Below, in pieces: positions 46,779-58,151 of a stretch of 64,000 nucleotides of DNA; the first letter of the stretch is position 1; each line of letters opens with the position of its first letter. The position numbers were made by a program, and so were the translations under genes. The DNA comes from [Phialemoniopsis] sp. UDSM-2020 (taxonomy: Eukaryota; Ascomycota; Sordariomycetes; Thyridiales; Thyridiaceae), in assembly GCA_018873225.1 (NCBI GenBank), contig JAEILZ010000007.1, positions 2,790,001-2,854,000 of the forward strand. Direction: 5' to 3'. The notes under the pieces were generated by a model. That model was not told the DNA's origin, made no database searches, and worked only from the letters and a program-made list of their open reading frames with translations.

Positions 46779-47938
46779 CTACTTCCAATTTACCAGCGCC
46801 ACCTCGCCCTCGGTGATCTTGGCATATCCGACGCTGTCCTCCCAAAGAGTCTTCAGATTTTTCTCGTTCTCGGCCTCTTTGCTGATAGGCCACGGGGCCG
46901 TGCCATTCACGTACACGTCCTTAGGATGCTCCCCAAGCGTCTCGGTGTCGAAAGCAAGCCGCAGCGCATCGCTGGCGGACTTGGCTGTGGTACGCAGGAA
47001 ACCGTTCTCCGAGGTCATGACGCTGAGGGGCGCGAAGAGGGGCATGACTACTTTCATGCCAATGACCCTCACAGCGAAGCCGTCGCGTCTGCAAATGTCT
47101 GTGGGCATGGCACCAGGGTCGAGGCCCAGGACGCCAATCTTGGAAAGGGCTGGATCTGCGTTGAGCCGCTTTTGAAGTTCGCGCCTGTATTGACTGGTGT
47201 GAGTGCGCTGCATATGGGGAATTCGAGGGGATGCGTGACTTACATGAACATGACCTCCAACAAGTGAGCTGCTCCATATCTCCGTTGGCCTGACTTGGCT
47301 GAAGGGTCGTCGGCGGGCGTGCTCCAAGTCCCCTTGGCCAGAGCCTCCGTGGTGTGGTAGAGGGTCTTCCACTTGTCCTCCTTGTAGATACCAGTCTGGT
47401 CCATCCTGGTATCCGTGGTACTGCACGGCGTTAGCAACATCTGGATCATGGCCAGCAGCGGACGAGAGAGAAAGGTGACCTACTCATGGTTCATGCCGCT
47501 GACGATGACAATCCTGCCATGCTCCTTGTCCAGGCTCTGCAGAAGGAGCAACACCAGAAGGAATTGTGACAGGTAGTTGACCTGGAACGTCATATCGTAG
47601 CCATCCTCGGTAAAAGTCTGCGTCGTGTGTTCTTGCCAGCCAGCTGCGATCATCACGGCTCGGATCGGCGGCAGGGACCCGTCTGCGACCTTTGCATTGA
47701 TAATCTTGGCGCCCGCGCGGACAGACGCAAGACTGGAAAGGTCGATGGAGACCACATCGCGCTTGAAGTTGGGCTTGGACTTGGCGAGGATACCGTTCAA
47801 AGCATTGGCCTTGTCGGCCTGCCTCACCACGAAGACACCGTGATACTCGGACAGCTCAGTTGATTGCGCAATCTGCTTGGAGATCGCCGAGCCAAGGCCT
47901 CCGTTTGCGCCGGTCACCACAATCGTTCCCTTGGACAT
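46779..47938 (-). CDS. Short-chain dehydrogenase/reductase with YxxxH in place of YxxxK
   Basis: Three exons (47938-47484, 47420-47244, 47184-46779; introns 63 and 59 nt) encode 345 residues. The Rossmann nucleotide site is TGANGGLG (residues 9-16), followed by VSIDLSSLASVR and the AAGW segment near residue 98 where most relatives have NAG. The catalytic Ser is probably in IVSGMNH near residue 149. The expected YxxxK reads RRYGAAHLLEVMF: Tyr200 is kept but position 204 is His, codon CAC at 47266-47264. The lysine normally lowers the Tyr pKa and binds the nicotinamide ribose, so activity is doubtful or altered. The C-terminal half resembles fungal light-induced alcohol dehydrogenase Bli-4-like and protochlorophyllide-reductase-like SDRs (DPGAMPTDICRR). 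Substrate unknown. Confidence 0.85.
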
Positions 47939-48743
47939 TTTCGCGATCCGCTCGAAGGCTCAAGACGTTGACACGCAAGGCAGAAGCTACAACGTGGACT
48001 GCACAGCAGGAGATACTGTGGAAGCAGACGCGGACTCTTCAATCTGAGGTGAGCTCGCTTTTCTTATGTGCTGCGTCAATGTGAGTTGGAGAGCAAGATG
48101 TGGAGAAAGGGGAGATGGCAGGATCGCCAGATGCCTAGCGCTTACATGGCAGCCCTGCATTTCCCCACTTGCCTGACCAGTGGTCGTGATGAGATCTTGT
48201 GTCTTGTCGGATCCCGCATCCAATCATTGCTGTCATTTTCCGAGTCTTGGATGCATATTAGGCCTCGGACTTCGAGATGGTTGCGGTCGCGAATTCCGAC
48301 ACCCACGCAATCGATTGTCACATTTGTGTTGGCTTGAGCTTTGTCTAAGTGTGACAGCAAGGGCGGTGCCGCCTGAGATTCTGCAAGTGCGGTCACTCGT
48401 CGCCATACAAGAGTTGTTGTCCATTGGGTTGAAATTTGAAGCGAAAATGCGTTGGGGAACGTTCTTGTCTGATTGCGATGGCTGTCGATGTGCTACCTTG
48501 TGGCGTGCTGAATGTGGGAGAACACATCCTGTCTGGGAATATTGAGATGAAAGTATACCGGGTGGCCACGTTGGTCGTAAGTAAAGTTTAATGTTGAATC
48601 CGGTGGTCAGCTGCCACCTTCACTCTGGTGGCCAGCTCCTAGGTATAGCTCAAATTTACGTCGCGGCTCAGACGGGATGCTTTTAACGTCATACCAGGAC
48701 GTCCGAGAGAAGAGGTCTTGCGTCGGTCACGATGCGATGTCGA
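47939..48743. other. Intergenic region upstream of the dehydrogenase gene
   Basis: About 800 bases. Three GGTGG(T/C)CA-type motifs occur at 48562, 48602 and 48629, one within a near-palindrome GGTGGTCAGCTGCCACC. These could be regulator sites; no gene is recognised. Confidence 0.4.
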
Positions 48744-49180
48744 TCAGCACCACGCATGGACTTTGCTCAGGGGGTCGTAGGCAAGACAGCGGAAGCAGGG
48801 ACGACGAAAAGATGCTGGCCAATCTGCCAGCCACGTGTCTGCGGCGCGAGAATGTTTGGACAGGCAAATATTGCAGCCAGCGTAACTGTTATAGGAGCAA
48901 GCTCTCATGACAGCAGCGGAAGCTGTCTTGCATGGTCGATTTGATTGTTTCTCTCCGAGGAGAGTCTGGCTAATGTCATATGGCCGCTGTAAGAACGTTA
49001 GTGAGCTGACTGACATGGCGTTGATGAAACTGGCAAACTAACCTGGACGGAATCCATAGGATTGCTGGTTTGGTGAAAGGTGCGTAACTGCCAGCGTGGA
49101 GTGGGGGAGTGTAAAATATCAGCCAGGGCTCTCTCCAGTGCGGCTGGGAATTGTCTGGTGATATACCTCGCGAAGGGCAT
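48744..49180 (-). CDS. Hypothetical two-exon small protein (uncertain)
   Basis: Exons 49180-49043 and 48986-48744 join in phase 0 across a 56-nt intron with donor GTTAGT, branch CTCACTAAC and acceptor TTACAG, giving 126 residues. The N-terminus (MPFARYITRQFPAALERAL) is amphipathic and basic, mitochondrial-like, and exon 2 is cysteine-rich (CSYNSYAGCNICLSKH, then CFRCLAYD). No family is recognised. The good splice signals within a continuing frame argue for a gene or a decayed one; composition is ordinary and the case is weak. Confidence 0.3.
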
Positions 49181-50948
49181 TGTTGAAAGTTGTCGATTTG
49201 GTGTTCTTAATCATCGAAGCGGAGTACTTGCCTTCACGTAACGAATAGGATAGCTTTTGTCATACCCAGGACAGAGGGACGCAGTTTATTGTCATGCCCA
49301 GGACGGATCGTCATTCGCTCCTTGACCACCTAGTTTTGTGTCAATATGCAGGACAGAGGGATGTAGTTTATCGTCATACCCAGGACGTTGGTGCGATTTT
49401 GGTCAGTGGAGATACTGAGATCCTGGAGCAGGAGGAGACCGCATAGATACAGCGTCTCTGAGTAAAACCGCTAAGATGGCTGTGGTGGTGTGTCGATTGT
49501 TAAGAGAGGAGTCTGCCCTGTCTGCCATTTTGGCTATCTCCCGCGTATGTGTGCTGCAATAGCACTAGTTTTACATCGTTTCGGATGAACAATATCACAT
49601 AGAGTGCAAAAGATTGTCGAGAAACTGTGTAAGAGATGGACATTTATTGAAAATTTGACTGATATAGAAGTGAAGACTACTGGAACTATCCAGCATCTTC
49701 TCGGTGATGAAACAAGATGTACAAAGACGAACCCATCCGAGACAACGCTAGTGCCGAAGCTGGACGTCTGGATGCATTGTCGGCCCTGATATCATGGCAA
49801 ATCGACAAGATCAAGGACGATTCATCTTGGAAAGGTGCGATTGTCTTGAGCCTGCTGCGAGAAATATCTGCCTTCGTGATAAGACGTTAGCCAGTGCTCG
49901 CAGCTCGAAATCAGGAAGAGAACGATACCACATCCTTCTGTTAAGTGAAGTCGATACGCGTGACCACTGTGGGGAGTGCACTCGAGATAATGATGGCCAG
50001 TCTTGGGCTAAGGAAGCCACGATACCTAACAGGCCGAGGTGAAGCGAAAGAAGCGTCCCCCTTGTTTTAGCTGGTCGAAGTGTCTGGCGAAGGCCGACAT
50101 GTAGACGATCGATGGTTGCCTGACGTAATGTGCTGCAAATACTGGCAGGGGGCGTGTCGGCTGAGAAAAATGGGAAGTGAGTTGGTTTGAACGAAGGTGG
50201 TGGGAAGGAGGAAGGAAGGACGCGCTTTTATGGTGGGGAGGGAAGATGGAAATGCAAGGAGTGGATAAAGGAGGGGATGAGGGAGAGGACTTTGGAGCCC
50301 AACTTTCTCGATTTGTTGTAGATTTCCTGATGAGGTGAAAGTGAGATGGAGGTCAATAGTAGGGCAATGCAAAATGAAAGGCCGATAGCGCTCAGAAGTT
50401 CCGCTGGGTCATGGGTGGCCATCTTTGATTGTTGTCTAAGCAGGAGAGGTGAGTAATGACCTGGTGTAGAGGTGAAAAGACAACCCCCGCCAGCCGACTC
50501 CTCTGGCGCTCGGAATTAGCTGGTGGGATAGCCATCCGTTTAGGAGTGAATATGTTAACAGCCAAGTTGAAAGGGCGAAATCTGCCAAATATTCACGTAC
50601 TGACAGAAGTGGGAGTTTGAAAAAGTGGCACGGTGGCATTAATACTTCAGAGCTTTGGACTTGCAAGTACTTGGCCGCGCTCCAAGGTTGTCAGGACACG
50701 GACCTGTCAAGCAAAATGCAACCATATCATACGCACTGCTGGCAGAGAGGCCTATCGTCGAGTCTGTGGTATCTGTTATTGCAGTAAATCTATTAATCCC
50801 CATTACAAGCTTCCATGCATCGTGACCTTAAGCCACTCCAGTAGTGCAAAATAACATCGAATTGCTGTCATTCCCAAACGGCCATCTGTTGCGCCTACAC
50901 CTGCAAAACATGTTACATAAACACATAAACCCTACTTCACAGCCAAAA
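49181..50948. other. Gene-poor region with a degenerate repeat
   Basis: About 1.8 kb without a convincing gene. It holds the GTCATACCCAGGAC repeat (49259-49386). A minus-strand frame of 64 residues (50422-50228) begins with a hydrophobic segment but has no other support. Confidence 0.5.
49259..49386. repeat. Four copies of a 14-15 nt motif arranged as a duplicated ~46-nt block
   Basis: GTCATACCCAGGAC (49259), GTCATGCCCAGGAC (49291), GTCAATATGCAGGAC (49340) and GTCATACCCAGGAC (49373) lie in two blocks, 49259-49304 and 49340-49386, which also share an intervening AGAGGGA(C/T)G(C/T)AGTTTAT. Several differences between blocks are C/T or G/A transitions. It may be a tandem duplication or an old element fragment. 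Confidence 0.6.
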
Positions 50949-51881
50949 TTAGGCGCTATATGCTTCCAACTCTTTCGCAGTCCAATCCCATACTTTCTTT
51001 GCCAGCTCTTCATTCTTTGCGTCCTGGCTCGCCTTGTTCGGGACGCCAATCGGCTCGTAGTACTCCCCGCTCTTGATATCCTTGGTCACCGACGCCCACA
51101 GCTGATGCCTCACGCCCTGCTCGGGTTTCTGGAGGAACAGGGCGAGACCGGCGTTCAAGACCTTCACCAGCAAAGGTGGCAGTCCTGTCCAGCTTGAGGC
51201 CAGCCCGGTGCTGACGACACCAGGGTGGATCGACGCAACGGTAAGCTGTGGATAGTGCTTCGCCAGCTCCCGCGCCCAGAGGAGGGCGGCCGTCTTGCTG
51301 TGTCCGTAGCGGCCAAATGGGCCCATCTCCTCTGCTGTCGTCTTGCACGCATCGGGGAAGAAGCCGCCCTTGGGCCCGAATTTGTGGCCATCAGAAGAGA
51401 TGGAGATGACGCGCACGTCGGTGCCGGGCTGTTGGGCGGTGCGTTCAAGCAAGGGGAGGAGCAGCTTGGTGAGCAAGGCGTGGCCCATGTGATTGGTGCC
51501 GAATTGTACTTCATAGCCGTCTTTGGTAAGGGCCGGCGCGCTGGCCATGATGCCGGCGTTGAGTAGTAGGATGTCAAGACGGTCAGACTTGGCGCGAACC
51601 GTGCTTGCGGCTTTCTGGACAGACTCAAATGACGCGAGATCTAGCTCTAGCAACTCGATGGACGCGTCTGGAACTTGCTGTCTGATGTCGTCTGCCGCCG
51701 CTTTGGCCTTGTCGAGGTTGCGCGACGCGAGCCATATCCGCGAGGGTTTGTGGCGGGCGAACTCAAGAACGGACTGTTTGCCTAGGCCGTTGTTGCCGCC
51801 CGTCACGAGGATTTCCTTGCCCTCAAGAGAGGGTATATCTGTTTGGGGATTGAATGAAATTGAACTGCCGAAGAGACCCAT
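50949..51881 (-). CDS. Short-chain dehydrogenase/reductase, retinol dehydrogenase/WWOX-like
   Basis: Single-exon gene of 310 residues starting at Met 51881 (MGLFGSSISFNPQTDIPSL); the frame runs on upstream, but this Met gives the usual start. The cofactor site TGGNNGLG is at residues 28-35, with DLASFESV and LNAGIMASAP after it. The active site is complete: SISSDGHKF with the catalytic Ser and YGHSK with Tyr and Lys. ASIHPGVVSTGL marks the conserved PG loop, and the C-terminus contains SGEYYEPIG, seen in many fungal relatives. It probably reduces or oxidises a carbonyl/alcohol with NADP(H); the substrate is unknown. A TATATA element lies ~95 bases upstream. Confidence 0.92.
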   Translation of the reverse strand: MGLFGSSISFNPQTDIPSLEGKEILVTGGNNGLGKQSVLEFARHKPSRIWLASRNLDKAKAAADDIRQQVPDASIELLELDLASFESVQKAASTVRAKSDRLDILLLNAGIMASAPALTKDGYEVQFGTNHMGHALLTKLLLPLLERTAQQPGTDVRVISISSDGHKFGPKGGFFPDACKTTAEEMGPFGRYGHSKTAALLWARELAKHYPQLTVASIHPGVVSTGLASSWTGLPPLLVKVLNAGLALFLQKPEQGVRHQLWASVTKDIKSGEYYEPIGVPNKASQDAKNEELAKKVWDWTAKELEAYSA

Positions 51882-52538
51882 TTTGTATTGATATGTTGAA
51901 AGTTCAAGCTGAATTTCAGATTGAAGGTCGATGAGGGATGGCCAACTCTCAAGAAATACCGGTCTCGTCAAAGCATATATACCGGTGGTCAACCTAAGCT
52001 TGGCGTGCGGGCTCTTGCTGGTGACCGCAAAGTTGCCCGAGTTTGCGTTTGTCATCCACTCGTGCATGACTCTGGCGGGAGCAATAAGCTTATGGCATGT
52101 GCTGCATGGGCGCTAGGGGTGCAGCGCGGGACCCGATGGCCGGCACTTGGGCTCCACTTGTACGGCCAATTCGCCGGGCGGCGCGACCCACTTGCCTCAA
52201 TCGAAGTCGGATTAGTCAGGCCATGGATTCGCCCGATCCCGGTCGTAACGGAAGCAGATGAATCTAATCACAGTAGGTTTTAAGAGTATAAACATATCGG
52301 AGATTCATCTGAATTTAAGCCAAGTCTGCTTGGCATGAGCCATGATGCATCTTTTCTCTGAAGCAGGGCTCAGCCGTCACAAGCCTTAACGGCCATCTTC
52401 CACACCACCAACACGCGCCTCTAGAGGGACTACAACTTTGACGAGCTAGAGATTTGGGATTTGCATACATCATAGTTGCATTCTAGCGAAAATCGCCCCT
52501 TCCACTTACTTTCATCGCCCATATACGATGGCAGCTGT
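51882..52538. other. Intergenic region upstream of the dehydrogenase
   Basis: About 660 bases between the dehydrogenase start and the end of the sugar porter, with the TATATA element. No gene is recognised. Confidence 0.5.
51976..51981 (-). promoter_or_regulatory. TATA-like box of the dehydrogenase gene
   Basis: TATATA ~95 bases upstream of the ATG at 51881. Confidence 0.4.
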
Positions 52539-54505
52539 TCATTGTTCCATATGCTCCGACTTGCCCTCCTCAACCTTGTGGGGATCCGCATGGACACGTG
52601 CGACGTTTGCTTCATCCCCATCGAAGAGCCGAGCGATCTCCTCCAGAGTCGGGCCTTTGGTCTCAACAAAGAGAAACCAGATGCAGAGGCACTCGACCAC
52701 CAAGATCGCAATGTAGACAAAATAGTACCGCCAGGCGAGGTCTGCTAGACCGATCGGGTTCACGTACTGGTTAAACACACTGGAAAGTGACACGAGGGCC
52801 AAATTGAAGGCCAGTCCCTTGGCGCGGATCCGATACGGGAGGATCTCGGCGCAGTAAGCAACAGTCAGGCCGGGCCAGGCAAACCCAGCGACGCCGTAGA
52901 AGAGGAAGATCATGGCGATCACGGCGCTTCCTGCGGCCTTGTTTCCGGTCTTGTCGTATACCGCCGAGCAACTGTTGCACAAGTTAGCAAATGAGACAAC
53001 CGGTATTTCAAAAAGACGCATACCCAGTCCAGACACTAAAGGTCAGAAGCATGCCGACGCCAGCTATGAGGAATAGTGTTTTGCGTCCAAACTTGTCCAC
53101 CAGGAACACCGAGAAACCTACAGCCACAAGCAGTGACCAGATCTGCAGCCCTCCGTTGATAAGGGATTGATTGTACGAGGACTCGATGCCGACCGAGTTG
53201 AGAATGTCGTGGAGGTAGTACGATACAAGGCCGTTGCCAGAACACTGGGAGAAGAAGGCCGTGAGCGCAATCAGGAGCATGCGCTTCCGGTTGCCGGGGG
53301 TCTGAACGAGAACAAGCCAAGAGTCATTGGAGTTCTGCTTCTCTAGTTGAATAGTTTCCTGGATCTCGTTGAATTCGGCTTGCACGAACGCATCTTCCGT
53401 GTCGCCGCTAGCATGGTACTGTATATATGTTGGTGCTTGAGTTCTCAACAGTCTAGGAATACCTGGAAGTACTCACCTTCACGAGAATCTTGTAAGCCTC
53501 ATCCAAACGATCCTTGGAGCAGAGCCAGCGAGGGCTTTCCGGCAGAAACCAGATTCCAATGATCTGCACAAGGGGCATAGCCGCCTGGAGCGCCACAGGA
53601 ATTCTCCAAGCCGCATCGGTTTCGTACTCGATGGTGCCGAAGACAGTCCAGGCCGAGATGATACTACCGACATACCAAAGAGTATTGTACTGAGAGACAA
53701 GAGTTGGTCAGTACACTGCATGGTTCGATGAGACTTGGGCAACACCCACCATCGTCGTGAGCTTGCCGCGATGTTGCGGATGGGATATTTCCATGATCAA
53801 GAGAGGCGCGGAGCCTTGAGAGATATTTGCTCTGGTTTCTCGTCAGCCTCTCATAGAATGATATGTATTCAAGGCTTCAGAATACCCAAGACCAACCAAG
53901 AATCGACCAGCGAGAAACATGCCCTCGTTGACCCTAGGAACACACTGGATGATGGTACCCACAAACAGGATCACGAGCCCGACAGCGACACCCAATCGTC
54001 GACCGAGAAGATCCGCCAGGTACGAGGCTATTGTTTAATTAGCGAATAGTCAACAACTGACTGGCCAAGATCAACATATTACTCACAGAAGAGCAGCGCT
54101 GACATCGCACCAATGTTCTGGATAGCTGTGAATAGGCCCAACCTCGAGCCCGTGGGATTGCCGAAATCTGTCCCAAATCAATGTGAGTAAGTAGTCGACA
54201 TTCATCATGGGCCAAGATGACGTACAGGTCTGCCACGGTACCATAGTCTGCAGTCCGTTGAGAAGCGAGCCGTCGTATCCAGTCATAGTCGAGGCTATGT
54301 GTTGGTATCAGCACATCATTGCTACCCTTGCAGTGGACCGTGAGGCCAACTCACCAAGAAACAGGATTGGCATCATGGCATAGAGTTTGCGAAGTCCACG
54401 ATGCTTCCACCAGATGACCTCGGGGACCTCGAGCCCCTCGTGCACGATAGTCTCGCGGATCTCGCGAGCTTCAGGCCCATTACCCTTGGACCGAAGGATA
54501 CCCAT
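52539..54505 (-). CDS. MFS sugar/H+ symporter (hexose or lactose/cellobiose-permease-like)
   Basis: Eight exons (54505-54355, 54294-54226, 54167-54087, 54027-53886, 53831-53750, 53689-53477, 53418-53024, 52971-52539; introns 52-60 nt) encode 521 residues. Sugar-porter signatures: STMTGYDGSLLNGLQ in TM1, YLADLLGRRLGVAVG, GRFLVGLGANISQGSAPLLI, EISHPQHRGKLTTMYN, WFLPESPRWLCSKDR, DKFGRKTLFL and FVETKGPTLEEIARLFDG. The SGNGLVSYYLHDIL segment in TM7 resembles fungal lactose/cellodextrin-type permeases, so an oligosaccharide substrate is possible (inference). A TATAAAAT element is ~92 bases upstream. It is the first gene of a run containing GH35, GH10, GH3 and a regulator. Confidence 0.93.
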
Positions 54506-55620
54506 GTTGAAAGTGGAGAGAGAGTCAAAACGAATAGGAACAGATGTATTGGTTGGAGAGATGATACCTCGAAAGGTTTCTGGGGAAGAGTTGGATATTT
54601 TATATCTTGATGCTGCTATGTTTAGGCCTTATTGTTGTTGAGTTCGGAGATTGGTCGGGACTGCATACGGAACTTTCTCTAGTCGAGACCGAGAGAGATG
54701 GCTAGAACAGCATATTTCTCCAACTCGGGCAGTTCCACCTCATCTGACGACCTGGCACACTGACCATATCGGTTGCCATTGGTGCGCTTCTGGAAGCAGT
54801 CCCGAAGCTGGGCATGCGGGAGTGGTCAAGGTTAGAATTATGATCCGGGCAAGACTTTGCTATTGGGCCAGAGCTTAGCTCATCGAGAAGCGAACCCAGC
54901 TCGGCAAGCGCTCAGGTGTTCTTTCAAGGGTTGTCTCGCCGAGAAAAGCCCAAACAAGCCGCTAGTTCGTAAAGGAGGACAATAATCAGGGGCGCCATCA
55001 ACCACAGGAGCCCCAGCCCGGCTTTCTCTTGTGAAGCTGAGAAACAGCCAAGAAGCTAAGGAGAAGCGAAAGGCGTTCCTGGTCATGAGCCCATCAAGGG
55101 CCATCTCGAAATGCGGAGACATTGGCCGGAATGGTACCGGTCCCCGCTGCAGGGTTCTCCCCATGGAGTCACTCCAGACAGGGCACCAATCAGATGTTGT
55201 TCTATACACGTAGTTGACTACCCTCCACTCGTCGCCACCGGAGACCGTCGAACGATGGAATGAATTAAAGGTGCAAGCAAACATCATTGGAGCGCATGAA
55301 TGCCCGCTATGATTGCCTGACAAGAGCGAACGTTCTTTGTGGGGTTCTCACTCGTACGCAAAGCGAGAGGACCGACGACGAATGTTGGAGGCTCGCGGCG
55401 TGCGGAGAAGTAAGCTAGCTGCGGGGGATAATAGGACTTTGTACGGTAAGACATCAAGAGGCAAGTTGTTCGTTGGGAGACTGCTTGATTGTTGATCGAT
55501 CGTTTGTCTCCTGCCTTCTACCACCTTCTAATATTCAAGTGAGAGTCTCTCGTCTCACCAGACACAGACTTTTCATCCTACCAGACCTTGACCCTCTAAC
55601 GTTCGAACCCATTCTGTACC
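54506..55620. promoter_or_regulatory. Divergent promoter region (sugar symporter / GH35)
   Basis: About 1.1 kb shared by two divergent genes of the carbohydrate cluster, a layout that allows common control. A pyrimidine-rich leader precedes the GH35 ATG. No regulator site could be proven by eye. Confidence 0.5.
54597..54604 (-). promoter_or_regulatory. TATA box of the sugar symporter gene
   Basis: Minus-strand TATAAAAT ~92 bases upstream of the ATG at 54505. Confidence 0.5.
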
Positions 55621-57382
55621 ATGTCGACTCCTGAGATCCCACGTCTGGTCGCGACGGCCAGTTCCAAACAGCTGATAGTTGATGGCCAGCCCTTCCTTAT
55701 CCGTGGAGCCGAGCTCCAGAACTCGTCCATGTCGAGTGCCTTGTACATGGACACCGTCTGGGGAAATCTGGTCGATGCGAACATCAATACCGTCCTTGGC
55801 GCGGTGACCTGGGAGAACATCGAACCCGAAGAAGGCCGCTTCGACTTTCAAGAGCTAGACAAAGTCATACTTGCCGCTCGCAAGCATGGGTTGCGCCTCG
55901 TGCTGCTCTGGTTTGGCTCCTTTAAAAATGGTATGTTGTGACTCGAGGACCTCCTTCACAACGAGACTTCAGAAACTGACCGCGGGTATCAATCCAGGTG
56001 TGTCTTCGTACATCCCAAGATGGGTCAAGATAAATGCTGGGCGATTCCCGCGAGCTAAGCTGCGAAAGGCCGGGGGCGTCCTCGAGACCAGTGAAGTGCT
56101 GTCAGTCTTCCATCCTGAGGCACTCCGAGCCGACACCAAAGCGTTCAGCGCCTTGATGAGCCACGTTCGGGAACTTGACGAAGCCTACCGTACAGTCTTG
56201 TTAGTCCAGGTAGAGAATGAGCCTGGCTTGATCGGAGATTCTCGGGATGGCTCTCGAGCTGCGGAGCACGAATTCACCAAGCCTGTTCCGAGCGACCTGC
56301 TTGATCTTTTGCGCATAGACTGGGACAGTCTGCACGAGGATCTGAGGGAGACTCTAGCGTTTTTCAAAGAAAACACACCGACATTGGACAGCGCTTCGTG
56401 GGAGACTGTGTTTGGCAAGGGTTCGAAGACCGACGAGCTCTTCATGGCCTACCACTACGCCCGTTACGTCGAACAGGTCGCAGCAGCGGGCAAGGCCATA
56501 TATGACCTTCCGATGTACACAAATGTGTGGCTGAACGCTGGAGCCAACGATAGCGACAATGACTTCCCAATGATTGCGAGCGGCGGCAGCATACCGGGCC
56601 AGTACCCGTCCGGTGGCGTCATCAGTGGTGTCATCGACATCTGGCAGAAGTTTGCACCCAGCTTGGACTTCCTCGCACCTGATATCTACCTCAACGACTA
56701 CAGCGTCATATGCTCCAAGTACAGGCACCGTAGTCAAGCTCTGTTCATCCCTGAGCAGCGTAGAGACGAGTACGGTGCCAGGCGCATTTGGGCCGCGCTG
56801 GGCACATACGCTGCCCTGGGTGTATCCCCGTTTGGGATTGATACCCTCCATCCTGGTGAGAACCCGTTCAAGCGACATTATGGACTCGTCAAATCGGTCT
56901 CTGCCGTCATACTCGAGGCTCAGCGGAATCCTGGCAGCTCTGTGGGATTCTTCTTTGACGAGACTGAAAAGAATGCAGGCAATGCATCTGAAAAGGTAGT
57001 GCATCGCTGGGGTGAGTACGAAATCACCATTGAACGTTGTTTCGTCTTTGGCAAGCCCGGGCCAGGCTCAGGAATGGTGATTAATCGCGGCGGTGGCGTC
57101 TTTCTTCTCATCGGATGGGGTTTCCAGGTCTCTGCCAAAGCGCTGGATCCCAAAGCTGACTTCACCGGTATTCTGAGATTCGAGGAGAAGTACGTCGTGG
57201 ACGAGAAGACGGGAGAACTTGCAACAGGGCGAGTGCTGAATGGGGACGAAACTCGTGGGGGAACGATGGCCATGATGCCGAACGAGGACCCAGACTACGG
57301 AGGTTTCCCCGTCGCAGTAACGATTCCTGCCAGGACGGCTATCGCAGAACTAGAGTTTTATCACCTGAAAGGCGAAAATTAG
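55621..57382 (+). CDS. Intracellular GH35-type beta-galactosidase (DUF5597-like C-terminus)
   Basis: Two exons (55621-55930, 55998-57382; intron 67 nt) encode 564 residues. The GH-A barrel is evident: LIVDGQPFLIRGAELQNSS, INTVLGAVTWENIEPEEGRFDF and LRLVLLWFGSFKN. The acid/base Glu178 is in VQVENEPG, and the nucleophile Glu356 is in ALFIPEQRRDEYG. The C-terminal ~200 residues form the beta-rich domain often found after this barrel in fungal GH35-like proteins. There is no signal peptide, so it probably acts in the cytosol on imported beta-galactosides or related short oligomers (inference). It is divergent from the sugar symporter gene, which fits import followed by intracellular hydrolysis. 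Family number could be GH35 or a GH42-like relative. Confidence 0.85.
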
Positions 57383-58151
57383 TATTACATATAGTTGGCC
57401 ATCCTCTCAATAATGAGGCTCAAGAAAGTCAAGATATGGCAATCCTGCGTGTTCCTTTGGGCCCTGAGGTGTAGTCCAATATTAGTGATGAGTCTTGTCA
57501 GCCAAACACATCTCGTCAGTGACGAACTCTTGAGAGGTCAAGAAACCATGGAGGAGGCCGCATTGCCAAGGGGGCAGCGATTCACACAGTCCATTTGCGT
57601 CCCTCCACTTCTAGCTGGGGTAGGAGAAATCCGACATGGCGGTCGTGCGGGGAATTTGAGGTGAATTAGTGACCTAATTTGAAAAGACCTGGGGCTCAAC
57701 GTGCTTGGCTTGCATCGCTCGGCTCTCCACACGACCACCGGCCGGCTGGTCTAGTTGAGCCTCCTTTACGCGGACCTATCAGATTCAGGACGTTCCGCGG
57801 ATTTCTTACCCCTGTCCCGCTTAGATGTTGGGGTCCGCTGAAGGCAATAGTATAAACCTCTTACCAAAAGATGGATCTCATGGCTACTCCCGCTCCAATG
57901 AACAGCGGCTCTGTCCGTACGATGGAGCCGATGGATCCAAGGAGGTCGGCATTCTTCCCCAGACGTAGGCCGTGATATGCCAAGCATTATTACCTTGCTG
58001 TGCTATACATCTTCACCTAGTGACACTGCACAAGTCACTAGTAGAGGCTATATAGCTTCTGTCAAGATTTCACGCTGCAGCCATAGTGTAGCCCAGTGTG
58101 CTCTGTTTCAACTCAAAATCTTATCCGCAGCTCACAAAGAAGAAAAGAGTC
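57383..58151. promoter_or_regulatory. Intergenic region with the xylanase promoter
   Basis: About 770 bases upstream of the GH10 gene, with a CTATATAG element at 58048-58055. The frame at 57395-57664 is considered 3' UTR. Confidence 0.5.
58048..58055 (+). promoter_or_regulatory. TATA-like box of the GH10 gene
   Basis: CTATATAG lies ~100 bases upstream of the ATG at 58152. Confidence 0.5.

Noticed and set aside
50067..50422. Minus-strand frames rich in Ser, Pro and Leu
   Set aside because: Low-complexity translations of a purine-rich tract; no splice or family support.
55601..55609. tRNA B-box-like GTTCGAACC
   Set aside because: No A box or cloverleaf can be folded around it; it lies in the leader just before the GH35 ATG.
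55871..55930. Alternative GH35 start at 55871 reading through the intron
   Set aside because: Splicing 55930 to 55998 gives a continuous barrel from Met 55621, whereas the alternative loses the N-terminal strand.
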